Assembly: GCF_001612685.1 (NCBI RefSeq) | Contig: NZ_BDAY01000005.1 | Span: forward strand, 62,001-126,000 | Direction: 5' to 3' | DNA from: Nocardia altamirensis NBRC 108246 | GTDB lineage: Bacteria; Actinomycetota; Actinomycetes; Mycobacteriales; Mycobacteriaceae | Length of the DNA: 64,000 nucleotides | Part shown: positions 11,688 through 20,477 of the stretch, in pieces | How the letters are laid out: each line of letters opens with the position of its first letter | How positions within the stretch are numbered: the first letter of the stretch is position 1 | Program-made: the position numbers and the translations under genes | The notes under the pieces: model-generated | Told to the model about the DNA's origin: nothing | Databases searched by the model: none | What the model saw: the letters and a program-made list of their open reading frames with translations, nothing else

Positions 11688-12437
11688 ATGTCCACCCCCA
11701 TCCCGCTGTTGATCCAGCTGCTCGACGCCTTCGATACCGCCCAGAGTGCCGTGGAACTCCGCGCCCACTCCTACGAGCTACTTCGCCTGCGGCCGGGCGC
11801 GGCAGTCGTCGATGTCGGCTGCGGCTCGGGCCGTGCCGTCGCCGAACTGGCCGACCTCGGCGCCGCCGCTATGGGCGTCGATCCGAACGAGCAGATGCTC
11901 GATGTCGCGCGAAACCGTTGGCCCGCCTCTGATTTCCAGGCGGGCACCGCGGAAGCGCTCCCGCTGCCCGACGCGTCGGTGTCCGGTTACCGCGCGGACA
12001 AGGTCTTCCACGTCCTGCCTGATCCGGCGGCCGCATTGGCCGAGGCCGAGCGCGTTCTGGTACCCGGCGGTCGCATCGTCCTGATGAGTCAGGACTGGGC
12101 GGCGTACCTCATCGATTCCACCGATGACGACACCACACGTGCCCTCGTACACGCTCGCGCGAACAAAGTCACCAACCCCACGGTGGCCCGCGCCTACCGG
12201 AACCTGCTGCTCGACAGTGGCTTCCGCGACGTCACGATGGAAGTCAGGACACCGGTCTTCACCGACGAACTGATGATCCCGATGCTCACCGAACTGGTCT
12301 CCTCGGCGCTCGACACCGACGCAGTGCCACGCGAGCGAGCCGAAGCGTGGCTCGCGGAACAGACCGCACGAGCGGCCGCGAACCGTCTGATGGTGGCGCT
12401 ACCGCTGTTCATCGCGGCGGCGACGCGAGCCGACTGA
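11688..12437 (+). CDS. SAM-dependent methyltransferase (class I)
   Basis: 249-residue class I methyltransferase of the UbiE/Menaquinone-type fold. Motif I VVDVGCGSGRAVAEL is near residue 40, the acidic motif II GVDPNEQMLDVAR follows, then a DADVF-like motif region (AEALPLPDASVSGY) and LVPGGRIVLM. The acceptor substrate cannot be told. A frame open upstream would overlap the MerR gene, and ATG 11688 is the sensible start. Being divergent from a MerR regulator whose tail carries Cys residues, it may modify a toxic or small-molecule inducer; that is inference. Confidence 0.82.
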   Translation: MSTPIPLLIQLLDAFDTAQSAVELRAHSYELLRLRPGAAVVDVGCGSGRAVAELADLGAAAMGVDPNEQMLDVARNRWPASDFQAGTAEALPLPDASVSGYRADKVFHVLPDPAAALAEAERVLVPGGRIVLMSQDWAAYLIDSTDDDTTRALVHARANKVTNPTVARAYRNLLLDSGFRDVTMEVRTPVFTDELMIPMLTELVSSALDTDAVPRERAEAWLAEQTARAAANRLMVALPLFIAAATRAD

Positions 12438-12439
12438 GC

Positions 12440-14368
12440 TCACCGCGAGGCGAGCCACCCACCGATCCGGCGCGCGATGTCCGGCGCCGTCAGACCCAGC
12501 TCCGTGTGCACCTCGCCCCGCGAGGCGTGATCCAGGAACTGTTGCGGCACACCGAGATCGCGCGTCGGAATGTCGAGGCCGGAGTTGCGCAGCCGAGCCG
12601 AAACGGTGGAACCGATGCCGCCGTGCAGGCCGCCGTCCTCCACCGTCACCACGAGCCGGTAGTTCTCGGCAAGCTTCACCAACGTGTCGGACACCGGAAG
12701 CACCCAGCGCGGATCGATCACGGTGACCGAAACCCCTTCGGCCTCCAGCAGATCCGCGGCACCGAGGGCGGTCTCGGCGAACGAGCCGACAGCGACCAGC
12801 AGCACGTCGCCGCGCACCGCCTGGACCGAACCGCCTGCCTCGAGCGCCGGATCGGCGCTGCCCGGCTCACCGTTCGCCAGCCGGAGCACGTCCACGCCGT
12901 CGAGCCGCTCGACAGCCGAAATATCGTTGGCGACACTGCCTTTCGGGAACCGGATGGCGGTCGGCCCGTCATTGACGGCGAGCGCCTCGGCCAGCTCCTC
13001 ACGCAGCGTCGCCGCGTCACGCGGCGCGGCCACCCGGATACCGGGAATGATGCCGAGCACGGACAGATCCCACATGCCGTTGTGGCTCGCGCCGTCGGGC
13101 CCGGTGATACCGGAACGGTCGAGCACCACGGTCACCGGCTGCTTCAACAGCGCGACATCCATCAGCAACTGATCGAACGCGCGATTGAGGAACGTCGAAT
13201 AGATCGCGACTACGGGATGCATGCCGCCGAGCGCGAGCCCGGCCGCCGAGGCCATCGCGTGCTGTTCGGCGATGCCGACATCGAACATCCGCTCCGGAAA
13301 CCGGTCGCCGAACGCCGCGAGCCCGGTCGGGCCCGGCATGGCCGCAGTGATCGCGACGATGTCGTCCCGCTGCTCGGCCTGGGCGATGAGCTCCTCGGAG
13401 AACACCGACGTCCAGCCGCGCGCCTTCGGGCCGCCGACCGGAACGCCGGTGAGCGGGTCGATCGGGTCGCAGGCATGCATCTGGTCCGCGATGTGGTTCT
13501 CGGCGGGCGCGTAACCGTGGCCCTTCTGGGTCACCGCGTGCACCACGACCGGACCACCGAAGTCCTTGGCCCGGCGCAGCGCCGCCTCCAAGGCGACGAT
13601 GTCGTGCCCGTCCACCGGGCCGACATATTTCATGCCGAGGTCGCTGAACAGCTCCTGCGGGCTCACCGCGTCCTTTATCCCGGCCTTCACCGCGTGCATC
13701 ATCGAGTACGCGGACTCGCCGACCCGGGGAATGCTCTTCAGAATCCGCTTCCCGGTGTCGAGCGCGTGCTCGTAGGCGGGCTGGGTGCGCAGCGCGGTCA
13801 ACCGGTCGGCCAGGCCGCCGATGGTCGGCGCATAGGAGCGGCCGTTGTCGTTGACGACGATCACCACCGGCCGGTCCGGCGCGCCCGCGATGTTGTTGAG
13901 CGCCTCCCAGCACATCCCGCCGGTCAGCGCGCCGTCGCCGACGACAGCAACCACATGCCGGTTCTGACCGCTGAGCGCGAACGCCTTGGCCAGGCCGTCC
14001 GCATACGACAGCGACGCGGAGGCATGCGAAGACTCCACCCAGTCGTGCGCGCTCTCGGACCGGCTCGGGTAGCCGGACAGGCCGCCGCGCTTGCGCAGGC
14101 TGTCGAACTCGTCCTTGCGGCCGGTCAGGATCTTGTGCACGTAGGCCTGATGACCGGTGTCGAAGATCAATGGGTCGGCAGGCGAGTCGAAGATCCGGTG
14201 CAGGGCGATGGTCAGTTCGACCACCCCGAGATTCGGGCCGAGGTGCCCGCCGGTCGCGGCGACCTTCCGCACCAGGAACTCACGAATCTCGTCTGCCAAC
14301 TCGCGCAATTGCGGCGTCGTCAGCGGACGCAGATCTTCGGGCGTATCGACCCGGGAAAGCACTCCCAC
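12440..14368 (-). CDS. dxs: 1-deoxy-D-xylulose-5-phosphate synthase Dxs
   Basis: 642 residues, normal for the family. It condenses pyruvate and glyceraldehyde 3-phosphate with thiamine diphosphate at the head of the non-mevalonate isoprenoid pathway. The N-terminal domain has [13 protein letters not shown] and [16 protein letters not shown] with the ThDP motif ending VVNDNGRSY. The transketolase central domain contains [15 protein letters not shown], where the Glu activates ThDP, and [16 protein letters not shown]. The start [16 protein letters not shown] is typical. It is convergent with the methyltransferase gene, two bases apart. Confidence 0.97.
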   Translation of the reverse strand: MGVLSRVDTPEDLRPLTTPQLRELADEIREFLVRKVAATGGHLGPNLGVVELTIALHRIFDSPADPLIFDTGHQAYVHKILTGRKDEFDSLRKRGGLSGYPSRSESAHDWVESSHASASLSYADGLAKAFALSGQNRHVVAVVGDGALTGGMCWEALNNIAGAPDRPVVIVVNDNGRSYAPTIGGLADRLTALRTQPAYEHALDTGKRILKSIPRVGESAYSMMHAVKAGIKDAVSPQELFSDLGMKYVGPVDGHDIVALEAALRRAKDFGGPVVVHAVTQKGHGYAPAENHIADQMHACDPIDPLTGVPVGGPKARGWTSVFSEELIAQAEQRDDIVAITAAMPGPTGLAAFGDRFPERMFDVGIAEQHAMASAAGLALGGMHPVVAIYSTFLNRAFDQLLMDVALLKQPVTVVLDRSGITGPDGASHNGMWDLSVLGIIPGIRVAAPRDAATLREELAEALAVNDGPTAIRFPKGSVANDISAVERLDGVDVLRLANGEPGSADPALEAGGSVQAVRGDVLLVAVGSFAETALGAADLLEAEGVSVTVIDPRWVLPVSDTLVKLAENYRLVVTVEDGGLHGGIGSTVSARLRNSGLDIPTRDLGVPQQFLDHASRGEVHTELGLTAPDIARRIGGWLASR

Positions 14369-14558
14369 CTGAACTCGCTCCCTCCGGATAGCGCATCTGA
14401 TCCGATCAGTCTACGGAGCGGCCGATCGTGCCCTCGAACGAGAACCGAACTGGCACACCTCGCAAACGACCACCACTACTGACATCATGGGCCACCACCA
14501 GCGCAGCGCGGGCCGAGATGTGAGCCTCGGCATACGGTACTCGGCTTAGAGTGGGCGT

Positions 14559-16448
14559 GTGGCACAGCCCGAGCACAAGGTTTCGCCGACAATCGAACCC
14601 AGCATCTCGCGGACAGTCGATCCCGGCGTCGTCGCCAGGATCGTCGCTGACGTCTATCAGCTGTGCCTGCCGGATAATTCCGGCACACTGGCCGATTACA
14701 TTCCGGAACTGGCTGCGGTGCAACCGGATTCGTTCGCGCTCTGCCTGGCGACCGCGGACGGGCAGGTGTACGGCACCGGCGACCTCGACACCGAGTTCAC
14801 CATCCAGTCGATCTCCAAGCCGTTCACCTACGCGCTGGCCCTCGCCGACCGCGGCACCGCGACCGTCGACGCACGCATCGATGTCGAGCCCTCCGGTGAG
14901 GCGTTCAACGAGATCAGTTTGGATCCGGTGACCGAGCGACCGCGCAACCCGATGATCAACGCGGGCGCCATCACCGCGGCGGCACTGATCACCGGCCACG
15001 ATCCGGAGGAGCGATTCGAGCGCATCCGGCGCTGCTATTCGCGCTTCGCGGGCCGCGAACTGCGCATGAACGAGGCGGTGTACGCGTCCGAGGCGCGCAC
15101 CGGTTTCCGTAATCGCGCGATCGGCTACATGTTGCGCTCGTTCGGCATCATCGACTCCGATCCGGACGAGGCGGTCGACCGCTACTTCCGGCAATGCTCC
15201 ATCGACGTGACCTGCCACGATCTGGCGCTGATGGCGGCGACGCTGGCCAACAACGGGCGCAATCCGGTGACCAGAGAACGCGCACTGACCACGGACCTGA
15301 CCGAGCGGGTGCTCAGCGTGATGACCACCTGCGGCATGTACAACGCGGCAGGCGATTGGGTGACGACCGTCGGGATGCCCGCGAAGAGCGGGGTCGGCGG
15401 CGGGATCGTCGCGGTGCTGCCCGGCCAGATCGGGATCGCGGTGTACTCCCCGCGACTGGACGCGCACGGCAACAGCGTGCGCGGCGTCGCGGCCTGCCGG
15501 GAACTGTCCCGGCGATTGGAATTGCACTTTCTGCACGTCACGCGGGCCGCGCGGACCGCGATCCGGGCGCGGTACTCGGTGGCCGAGGTGCCGTCGCGGC
15601 TGCGCAGGACGACCGAGGAGATCGCGCTGCTCACCGAACACGGGCATCGGGCCCGGGTCTTCGAACTGCACGGTGACCTGCTGTTCGCCGGCGCGGAAAG
15701 CGCGGTGCGCAGCATCGAGGAGCAGGCCGGTGAGTTGGCGGCGCTGGTGGTCGATCTGCGCCGAGTCGGCGAGGTGAGCGCGATCGCGGTGCAGATGATC
15801 GATGCGCTGGAATCGGAACTGGCGGCAGTCGGGGTGCGGGTGGCGCTGGTCGATCCCGACGCCAAGCTCGGGCACACAGCGTCGAGTCTGGATCCGGACG
15901 ATCCGCAGGGGCGAGTGTTCATCGATCGCGACACGGCCACCGAATGGTGCGAGGACATCGTGCTCGAGCGATACCGGCCCGCCGATGAGCAGGTGTGCAC
16001 ATCGATCACGATCGAAGATCATCCGGCGCTCGCGGCGCTGGAACCGGATGATCGATCGCAGTTGGCCAAGGAGTTCGAGGTGCGCACCTTCGCGCGCGGC
16101 GAGGTGATCGCGCGGCGCGGGAGTGCGCGGTCCGGGCTGTATCTGCTGCTGGAAGGGCGGGTGCGGATCACCTTCGAGGGCAGCGACGGGCGGACACATC
16201 GGCTGGTCAGTGTGTCCGCCGGGATGTCGTTCGGGGAGATCCCGATGCTGGTCGGCACCCCGTTCGTGAACGAGGCGCGGGCCGAGACGCCGGTGCGGGT
16301 CGCGGTGTTGAGTCCGGCACGGTTCGACGAACTCACCGCGAAGGCGCCGCAGTTGAAGTTGGCATTGCTCGAGCGGCTCGCGGCAGGCGCGTACGCGCAG
16401 ATGGATGCGGCGGTGCGGTCCATCGCGGTGCGGGGCGGAGATTATTGA
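14559..16448 (+). CDS. glsA: Glutaminase-STAS-cyclic nucleotide-binding fusion
   Basis: 629 residues in three parts. Residues 20-315 are a serine-dependent glutaminase of the beta-lactamase fold, with the nucleophile and lysine in QSISKPF (Ser84, Lys87), PMINAGAI, GFRNRAIGYML and PAKSGVGGGIVAVLPGQIG. Residues ~335-440 form a STAS domain (ARVFELHGDLLFAGAES, VVDLRRVGEVSAIAVQMI). Residues ~455-575 are a cNMP-binding domain (GEVIARRGSARSGLYLLLEG, GMSFGEIPMLVG). The enzyme should release ammonia from glutamine; the extra domains suggest control by a ligand. GTG 14559 is followed directly by GCA. Glutaminase-STAS fusions are known; the added nucleotide domain is less usual. Confidence 0.9.
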   Translation: MAQPEHKVSPTIEPSISRTVDPGVVARIVADVYQLCLPDNSGTLADYIPELAAVQPDSFALCLATADGQVYGTGDLDTEFTIQSISKPFTYALALADRGTATVDARIDVEPSGEAFNEISLDPVTERPRNPMINAGAITAAALITGHDPEERFERIRRCYSRFAGRELRMNEAVYASEARTGFRNRAIGYMLRSFGIIDSDPDEAVDRYFRQCSIDVTCHDLALMAATLANNGRNPVTRERALTTDLTERVLSVMTTCGMYNAAGDWVTTVGMPAKSGVGGGIVAVLPGQIGIAVYSPRLDAHGNSVRGVAACRELSRRLELHFLHVTRAARTAIRARYSVAEVPSRLRRTTEEIALLTEHGHRARVFELHGDLLFAGAESAVRSIEEQAGELAALVVDLRRVGEVSAIAVQMIDALESELAAVGVRVALVDPDAKLGHTASSLDPDDPQGRVFIDRDTATEWCEDIVLERYRPADEQVCTSITIEDHPALAALEPDDRSQLAKEFEVRTFARGEVIARRGSARSGLYLLLEGRVRITFEGSDGRTHRLVSVSAGMSFGEIPMLVGTPFVNEARAETPVRVAVLSPARFDELTAKAPQLKLALLERLAAGAYAQMDAAVRSIAVRGGDY

Positions 16449-16634
16449 GAATCGACCGGTGTGCAGGGTCGATGGGCGCAGCGGGGACGATTCCGCGGTG
16501 TCCGCCGTTGAGCAGATCGGAGCCGGTGGAGTACGCCGCCCGCTCCACAGCGAATCGCCGTTTGAGCGCACCGCCCGTTCACAGCGCATCACCCGTTGAC
16601 CACATCGCCAGCGACAACCATCGAGGAGCATGCC

Positions 16635-17306
16635 GTGAGTAAGAAGTCCGAGTCCGCCACCGTGACCGTTTTCGGTGCGGGCACCGTGCGCGCCACGCCC
16701 GATCTGATGCGCGTCACGATCTCCATCGAGTGCCGGGCGAGCAAGGTCGCGCTCGCCTACAGCAAGGCCGGTGAGCGAGTCGGCGCCGTCACGCAGTCGT
16801 TGCGCTCCGACGGTGTCGCGGGCAGCGACATCGCCACCAGCGGGTTGTCGGTGCACACCGAAACCGTGTGGACCGAGGGCGAAGGCAATCGGATCACCGG
16901 TTACCTCGCCAGTACCTCGCTGACCGTCGCATTGCGCGATATCGGCGACGACGCCGATCCCGGACCCGCGACCGTCATCGCCAACTGTGTCGACGCGGGC
17001 GGTGACGATGTCCGTCTCGGCGGCCTCAATCTGACCTTCGCCGACCAGGATTCGCTGCTCGTCGAGGCACGGGACGCGGCGTGGGCGAACGCGGTCGCCA
17101 AAGCCGAGCAATACGCCGAACGTTCGGGTCGTGCGCTCGGCGCCGTGCTGGAGATCACCGAAAACGCTTCCTCCGCACCGCCGTCCGGGCCGCGGCTGAT
17201 GGCGATGTCCAAGTCCATGGACGCCTACGGTGCGGCCCCGGTGCCGGTCGAGCTCGGCGAAAGCGAGATCTCGGCGGCGATTCGGGTGACCTGGCAGCTC
17301 AGCTGA
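16635..17306 (+). CDS. SIMPL domain (DUF541) protein
   Basis: 223 residues of the SIMPL/DUF541 family, whose members are often periplasmic or oxidative-stress linked. The family pattern is clear: VTVFGAGTVRATPDLMRVTISIE at the start, GVAGSDIATSGLSVHTE, then GYLASTSLTVALRDIGD and the C-terminal EISAAIRVTWQL. GTG 16635 has a GAGGAG site seven bases upstream; a longer frame of 13 codons lacks one. No signal peptide is visible with this start, so a cytoplasmic location is likely. Function unknown. Confidence 0.85.
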   Translation: MSKKSESATVTVFGAGTVRATPDLMRVTISIECRASKVALAYSKAGERVGAVTQSLRSDGVAGSDIATSGLSVHTETVWTEGEGNRITGYLASTSLTVALRDIGDDADPGPATVIANCVDAGGDDVRLGGLNLTFADQDSLLVEARDAAWANAVAKAEQYAERSGRALGAVLEITENASSAPPSGPRLMAMSKSMDAYGAAPVPVELGESEISAAIRVTWQLS

Positions 17307-17340
17307 GGCAGAAACCGCTGCGGCGCACGGTCAGCCGTGT

Positions 17341-17640
17341 CTAGGAGCGGTGACCAAGCCCCTTGACCAGCAGCGTCACCGTGTCGGCGCCCGCGTGCCT
17401 GTCCTTCGAAATCTCCAGGTACTCGGGCGATTCCGCCCAGGCACGGAACGCGATCGCGTCGGGGAACGACATCAGCACCACCTTCTCCCGATCGGTGGCG
17501 CCCTCGTAGACCTGCGGCGACTCGTCGGCGGCGAGCAGGGTGCCGGAGTAGCGCGCGAACACATCGATGAACGCGGCCTGATACCGGTTGTAGGCAGCGC
17601 GATCGGTGAACTTCAGCTGGGCGATGACATACACGGTCAT
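17341..17640 (-). CDS. DUF1330 family protein
   Basis: 99 residues of the dimeric alpha-beta barrel DUF1330 family: MTVYVIAQLKFTDRAAYNRY, then VYEGATDREKVVLMSFPDA, AWAESPEYLEISKDR. Family structures are ferredoxin-like barrels, and no catalytic role is established. It is convergent with the SIMPL gene. Confidence 0.88.
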   Translation of the reverse strand: MTVYVIAQLKFTDRAAYNRYQAAFIDVFARYSGTLLAADESPQVYEGATDREKVVLMSFPDAIAFRAWAESPEYLEISKDRHAGADTVTLLVKGLGHRS

Positions 17641-17745
17641 GGCTGTGACTCTAGATCTCGCGCCCGATATCCGAGATCGATGGAACCGAGCGGGCCCGCG
17701 TTGCGTCCGAGTAGGTAAGGCAGACCGCCGTTCTAAGGATGTCGG

Positions 17746-18630
17746 ATGATTGCTCGGCGCAACGATTTCGTGCTCTTCCTACTCGTCACGGTCGGTGTGG
17801 CGTGGGCGGTGGCGTCCGGGCCGTGGCTCGACGGCGACGGTCTGCGGTCCGGCCTGTGGCTGCACACGGGAGCGGCGCTGATGATGCTCGCCCCGGTACT
17901 CGGTCTGCTTGCGGTGTGGCGATACCGGCGCCTGAGCTGGCCGGAACTGGTGGTGCAGAACGGATTACCGCTCGGGCCGCGACCGCGGCGCACCGGCGCG
18001 CTGATCGTGCTCGCCTGGCTCGGGACCCCGCTGTTGCTGTGGACGACATTCGGGCTCTGCACCGTGTACGGCCTGTACGTCTTCGACTTCCGCGGGCCCG
18101 AGATCGCGATCGCCGCCATCATCCAGGCGATCGCCGTGACCACGCTCAGCACACTGCCGTTCGCGCTCGGCGAGGAACTCGGCTGGCGCGGTTGGCTGCT
18201 GCCCCAGCTCAACCGACGCTTCGGCCTGAGCGCGGGAATTCTTGCCACCGGCCTGATCTGGGCGCTGTGGCATGCGCCGCTGACGCTGCTCGGCTACACC
18301 TACCCGAACCTCGGCGCGTGGGCCGCGGTCGCCTTCCTCGGCTTCTGCGTGCCCTTCGGCGCCATCCTCGGCTGGCTGCGCATGCGCACCGGAAGCATCT
18401 GGCCTGGCGCCGTCGCGCACGCCGCCTTCAACGCCAACGCCGTGGTGTTCAGCACGCTCGACTCCCCGACGCGCGAAACCAATCCCCTGCTCACCGGATA
18501 CGGCTTCGTCGGCTGGGGCGTCCTCACCGTCACCGCGGCCATCCTGTTCACCTGGTTCCCGGTCCGCTCACCCACCGGGCGGTCCGGATTCTTTGCCACA
18601 CCCCCACATTCCCAGCCCTCGCTGGGTTGA
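17746..18630 (+). CDS. CPBP family intramembrane glutamic endopeptidase
   Basis: 294-residue polytopic membrane protein with about eight hydrophobic segments. The conserved CPBP/Abi motifs are present: GEELGWRGWLLPQL (the Glu-Glu-x3-Arg motif), LWHAPLTLLGY, and the third His motif GAVAHAAFNANA. Such enzymes are related to Rce1 CAAX proteases and some are found with peptide-bacteriocin clusters. It ends 10 bases before the convergent peptide operon on the opposite strand; any link to that operon is inference. The start has an AAGGATGT site. Confidence 0.88.
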   Translation: MIARRNDFVLFLLVTVGVAWAVASGPWLDGDGLRSGLWLHTGAALMMLAPVLGLLAVWRYRRLSWPELVVQNGLPLGPRPRRTGALIVLAWLGTPLLLWTTFGLCTVYGLYVFDFRGPEIAIAAIIQAIAVTTLSTLPFALGEELGWRGWLLPQLNRRFGLSAGILATGLIWALWHAPLTLLGYTYPNLGAWAAVAFLGFCVPFGAILGWLRMRTGSIWPGAVAHAAFNANAVVFSTLDSPTRETNPLLTGYGFVGWGVLTVTAAILFTWFPVRSPTGRSGFFATPPHSQPSLG

Positions 18631-18640
18631 CCGAGCCCAG

Positions 18641-19144
18641 TCAGGCAACCAACGCGTCGGCAGCGACCAGTTGATGAACGAAGGCGTCGTTGAACCCCGC
18701 CTCGGTGTAATGACCGTTCAGCAGCGGGACGAGGGTGCCGTAAACGGGCAGGCGCAGCGTTCGCGAGAGCATGCGCAGGGTGCGGCAGCCCGCGTCGGTG
18801 GTGGCGGTGTCGCAACCGAGCAGGCGGACCGCGACGATATTGCGTTGCGGCAGTAGGTCGTCGGCGGCGAGCGCATGAAAGAACGCGGCTACCGGCGGGT
18901 CGAGCATGTCGATGGGGGTCCTGCCCAGGCGCAGCAGGCGATGGCCGGTCGTGGAATGGCCGAGTAGATCCAGGTATTGCGGAACCCCATTGCTAGCGGG
19001 AAGGTTTCGACGCAGCGCCGCATCGAGTTGCGGCAATGAACCGGCGCGGCGGCGATCGACACAGCGGGCGATCGGTTGATCGAGCACCGCATCGAGGTCG
19101 GGAGAAGCGACGGTGAACGAACCCACCGCCGTACCGGTCTGCAT
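18641..19144 (-). CDS. Putative caspase-fold (clan CD-like) His/Cys protein, unknown role
   Basis: 167 residues that I do not recognise as a named family. The central region reads YLDLLGHSTTGHRLLRLG, then after ~40 residues AVRLLGCDTATTDAGCRTL. This strand-Gly-His / strand-Gly-Cys pairing resembles the catalytic His and Cys of caspase-like CHAT, DUF4347 or C80-type domains, but other explanations remain. No signal peptide. Its ATG follows immediately after the TAG of the short peptide gene, so the two are almost surely translated together; it may process or bind those peptides (inference). Confidence 0.6.
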   Translation of the reverse strand: MQTGTAVGSFTVASPDLDAVLDQPIARCVDRRRAGSLPQLDAALRRNLPASNGVPQYLDLLGHSTTGHRLLRLGRTPIDMLDPPVAAFFHALAADDLLPQRNIVAVRLLGCDTATTDAGCRTLRMLSRTLRLPVYGTLVPLLNGHYTEAGFNDAFVHQLVAADALVA

Positions 19145-19300
19145 CTAATCCCCCGTATACGGTGGCAGTTTGGGATTCAATGCGGCCGATGTCAAAACGG
19201 TCATCGGCAACGCGAGACGATGCAACGCGATCGACAAGACGGAAGAGGCATTGACCGAATTCGGTGCCTGGATCGCCGAATCGGCCGGCAAACGGCACAT
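19145..19300 (-). CDS. Short peptide 4, C-terminal ALNPKLPPYTGD
   Basis: 51 residues. The N-terminal part is unlike peptides 1-3, but the last twelve residues are ALNPKLPPYTGD, a C-terminus shared by four frames in 600 bases. The motif codons (19160-19183) differ at synonymous sites from the other copies, which argues for selection on the peptide. Its start is supported only by GGGGAT upstream, which is the tail of peptide 3. Its stop abuts the ATG of the His/Cys protein. Confidence 0.65.
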   Translation of the reverse strand: MCRLPADSAIQAPNSVNASSVLSIALHRLALPMTVLTSAALNPKLPPYTGD

Positions 19301-19304
19301 TTCG

Positions 19305-19451
19305 CTAATCCCCGCTTCCTGGTGGCATTTTGGGATTGAGCGCGACCGTCGCCAATGTCGTCACGAGCGCCGAGAAGTACGGCGTCATGGACGTCAGGAC
19401 GGCAGCCCTGCGGACCAATGTCGGTCGTAGTTGCGTGGGATTCGATTTCAT
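19305..19451 (-). CDS. Short peptide 3, C-terminal ALNPKMPPGSGD
   Basis: 48 residues, start MKSNPTQLRP with a clear AAGGAAAG site six bases upstream. The middle is hydrophobic and Thr/Val-rich (PYFSALVTTLATV), and it ends ALNPKMPPGSGD. It carries the same C-terminal motif as the neighbouring peptides with other codons. No Cys; the only Ser/Thr residues in its tail are around the Gly-Ser-Gly end. Too short for confident homology; the family is defined only by the repeats here. Confidence 0.75.
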   Translation of the reverse strand: MKSNPTQLRPTLVRRAAVLTSMTPYFSALVTTLATVALNPKMPPGSGD

Positions 19452-19501
19452 TATCTTTCCTTGGTTTCGAGAACGCCGAGAGTACGGCGTGACTATTTCC
19501 G

Positions 19502-19813
19502 CTAATCCCGTGCGCCCGGTGGCAATTTGGGATTCAACGCGGCGGCTGTCAGCGACGTCGTCGGCAGCGACGGATACTGAACGCCGCCTGACATCTGCCT
19601 GGTGGTATCGGGCGCGGCATGGTCACCGCTGCCGGACAACCGCGTTGGGGCTGGACCGGACATCTCATCTCCTGTGAAGGGCGGCAGTTTGGGGTTCAGT
19701 GCGCTCATCGCCAACGTTGTCGCCGGACGCGCGAGGGGCGGAGTCGGCAAGGTTACGCTGTTCCGCGGTAAAGGCCGCGTGGTCGCCGGGATCTGGTCGG
19801 ACGTCGTATTCAT
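19502..19813 (-). CDS. Two fused short peptides (1 and 2) of the ALNPKLPP family
   Basis: 103-residue frame with a GAAGGG site before ATG 19813. The first half ends ALNPKLPPFTGDE and the second half ALNPKLPPGARD. At the junction the other copies have GAT-TAG; here GAT-GAG, so one T-to-G change at the stop would explain the read-through. A second ATG at 19663 sits seven bases after AGGAGA and would give peptide 2 alone (54 residues). The first part overlaps the end of the upstream 270-residue frame in another phase. Confidence 0.72.
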   Translation of the reverse strand: MNTTSDQIPATTRPLPRNSVTLPTPPLARPATTLAMSALNPKLPPFTGDEMSGPAPTRLSGSGDHAAPDTTRQMSGGVQYPSLPTTSLTAAALNPKLPPGARD

Positions 19814-20477
19814 TACTGTCCCTTCGGGTTATCGGATTGGGATAGAGCTGGCCGCTGATCAAGAACAGCACGCCGGAGAGCATTCCGTCTGGATGGATGG
19901 AGGTGAGACTGCCTGGACCGGCATCGCACTGGTCGGCCGCATCGAGATCGAGCCACATCGTCACTGGCGGCGTGCCGGGTTCCTCGGATCGGCCGGGCGG
20001 CCAGACCGCGACCCGCGCCAGACTGCCACGATGATCGATGATTTCGGCGTGGTGTCCGGCGTAGCGCCGACCCGCCCGCGGATCATCGAGATCCGGCCGG
20101 TACACCGCAGTAAGACACTCGTACGCTCGCCCCGCTACCCCGACCGGCGGGCACGCGGGCCGCACGCCTACAGGCAGCGACTCGACGAACCCGATATCGA
20201 GGCAAACCACACCGGCCCAGCGCAATTCCGGCCAACCAGGTCCGATCGTCGTCCCTGACACCACCCCGTTAGGCCCGGCGAAACAATCATCCACCTGCAC
20301 CTGATCCCAACCGATCACCCCGGCCGCCGCCGCTGCCGGCGTACACCCCAGATCGATCTCGATCAGCTTCCCCGGATCGAACCCGTGCCCCTGCGGATCC
20401 TCGGTCCACACCGCGCACCGCATCGGCCCATCGACCCGACCAAGAAACCCCGGAGTCCCCACAAACACACACCTCAT
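19665..20477 (-). CDS. Unknown Cys-containing protein of the peptide operon
   Basis: 270-residue frame starting MRCVFVGTPGFLG at 20477; the ATG overlaps the TGA of the Cys-Pro protein by four bases. Not recognised. About nine cysteines are scattered, and LIEIDLGCTPAAAAAGVIGWDQVQVDDC and VTMWLDLDAADQCDAG look like real structured segments. No membrane segment or signal is visible. The last ~50 codons overlap peptide 1 in another phase, so the real C-terminus may be shorter if a frameshift or error is present. Role unknown. Confidence 0.6.
   Translation of the reverse strand: MRCVFVGTPGFLGRVDGPMRCAVWTEDPQGHGFDPGKLIEIDLGCTPAAAAAGVIGWDQVQVDDCFAGPNGVVSGTTIGPGWPELRWAGVVCLDIGFVESLPVGVRPACPPVGVAGRAYECLTAVYRPDLDDPRAGRRYAGHHAEIIDHRGSLARVAVWPPGRSEEPGTPPVTMWLDLDAADQCDAGPGSLTSIHPDGMLSGVLFLISGQLYPNPITRRDSNEYDVRPDPGDHAAFTAEQRNLADSAPRASGDNVGDERTEPQTAALHRR

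Larger units (their letters stand above)
19145..19702 (-). repeat. Four divergent copies of the ALNPKLPP coding motif
   Basis: Motif-coding octets lie at 19679-19702, 19517-19540, 19320-19343 and 19160-19183. Lys is AAA and the first Pro CCC in all four, while the Leu, Asn and later Pro codons vary. Spacing between copies is about 160-200 bases. DNA outside the motifs is not obviously repeated, so the similarity is carried by the protein. Confidence 0.8.

Noticed and set aside
12347..14482. Long plus-strand frame antisense to dxs
   Set aside because: Composition matches a GC-rich shadow of dxs and no domain or ribosome site is seen.
14406..17111. Very long minus-strand frame across the glutaminase gene
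   Set aside because: Antisense shadow of the glutaminase fusion and SIMPL genes; His/Arg-rich with no family.
19145..19702. Sortase LPxTG motif in the peptides
   Set aside because: LPPYTG is similar but has an extra residue, and no following hydrophobic and basic tail exists.
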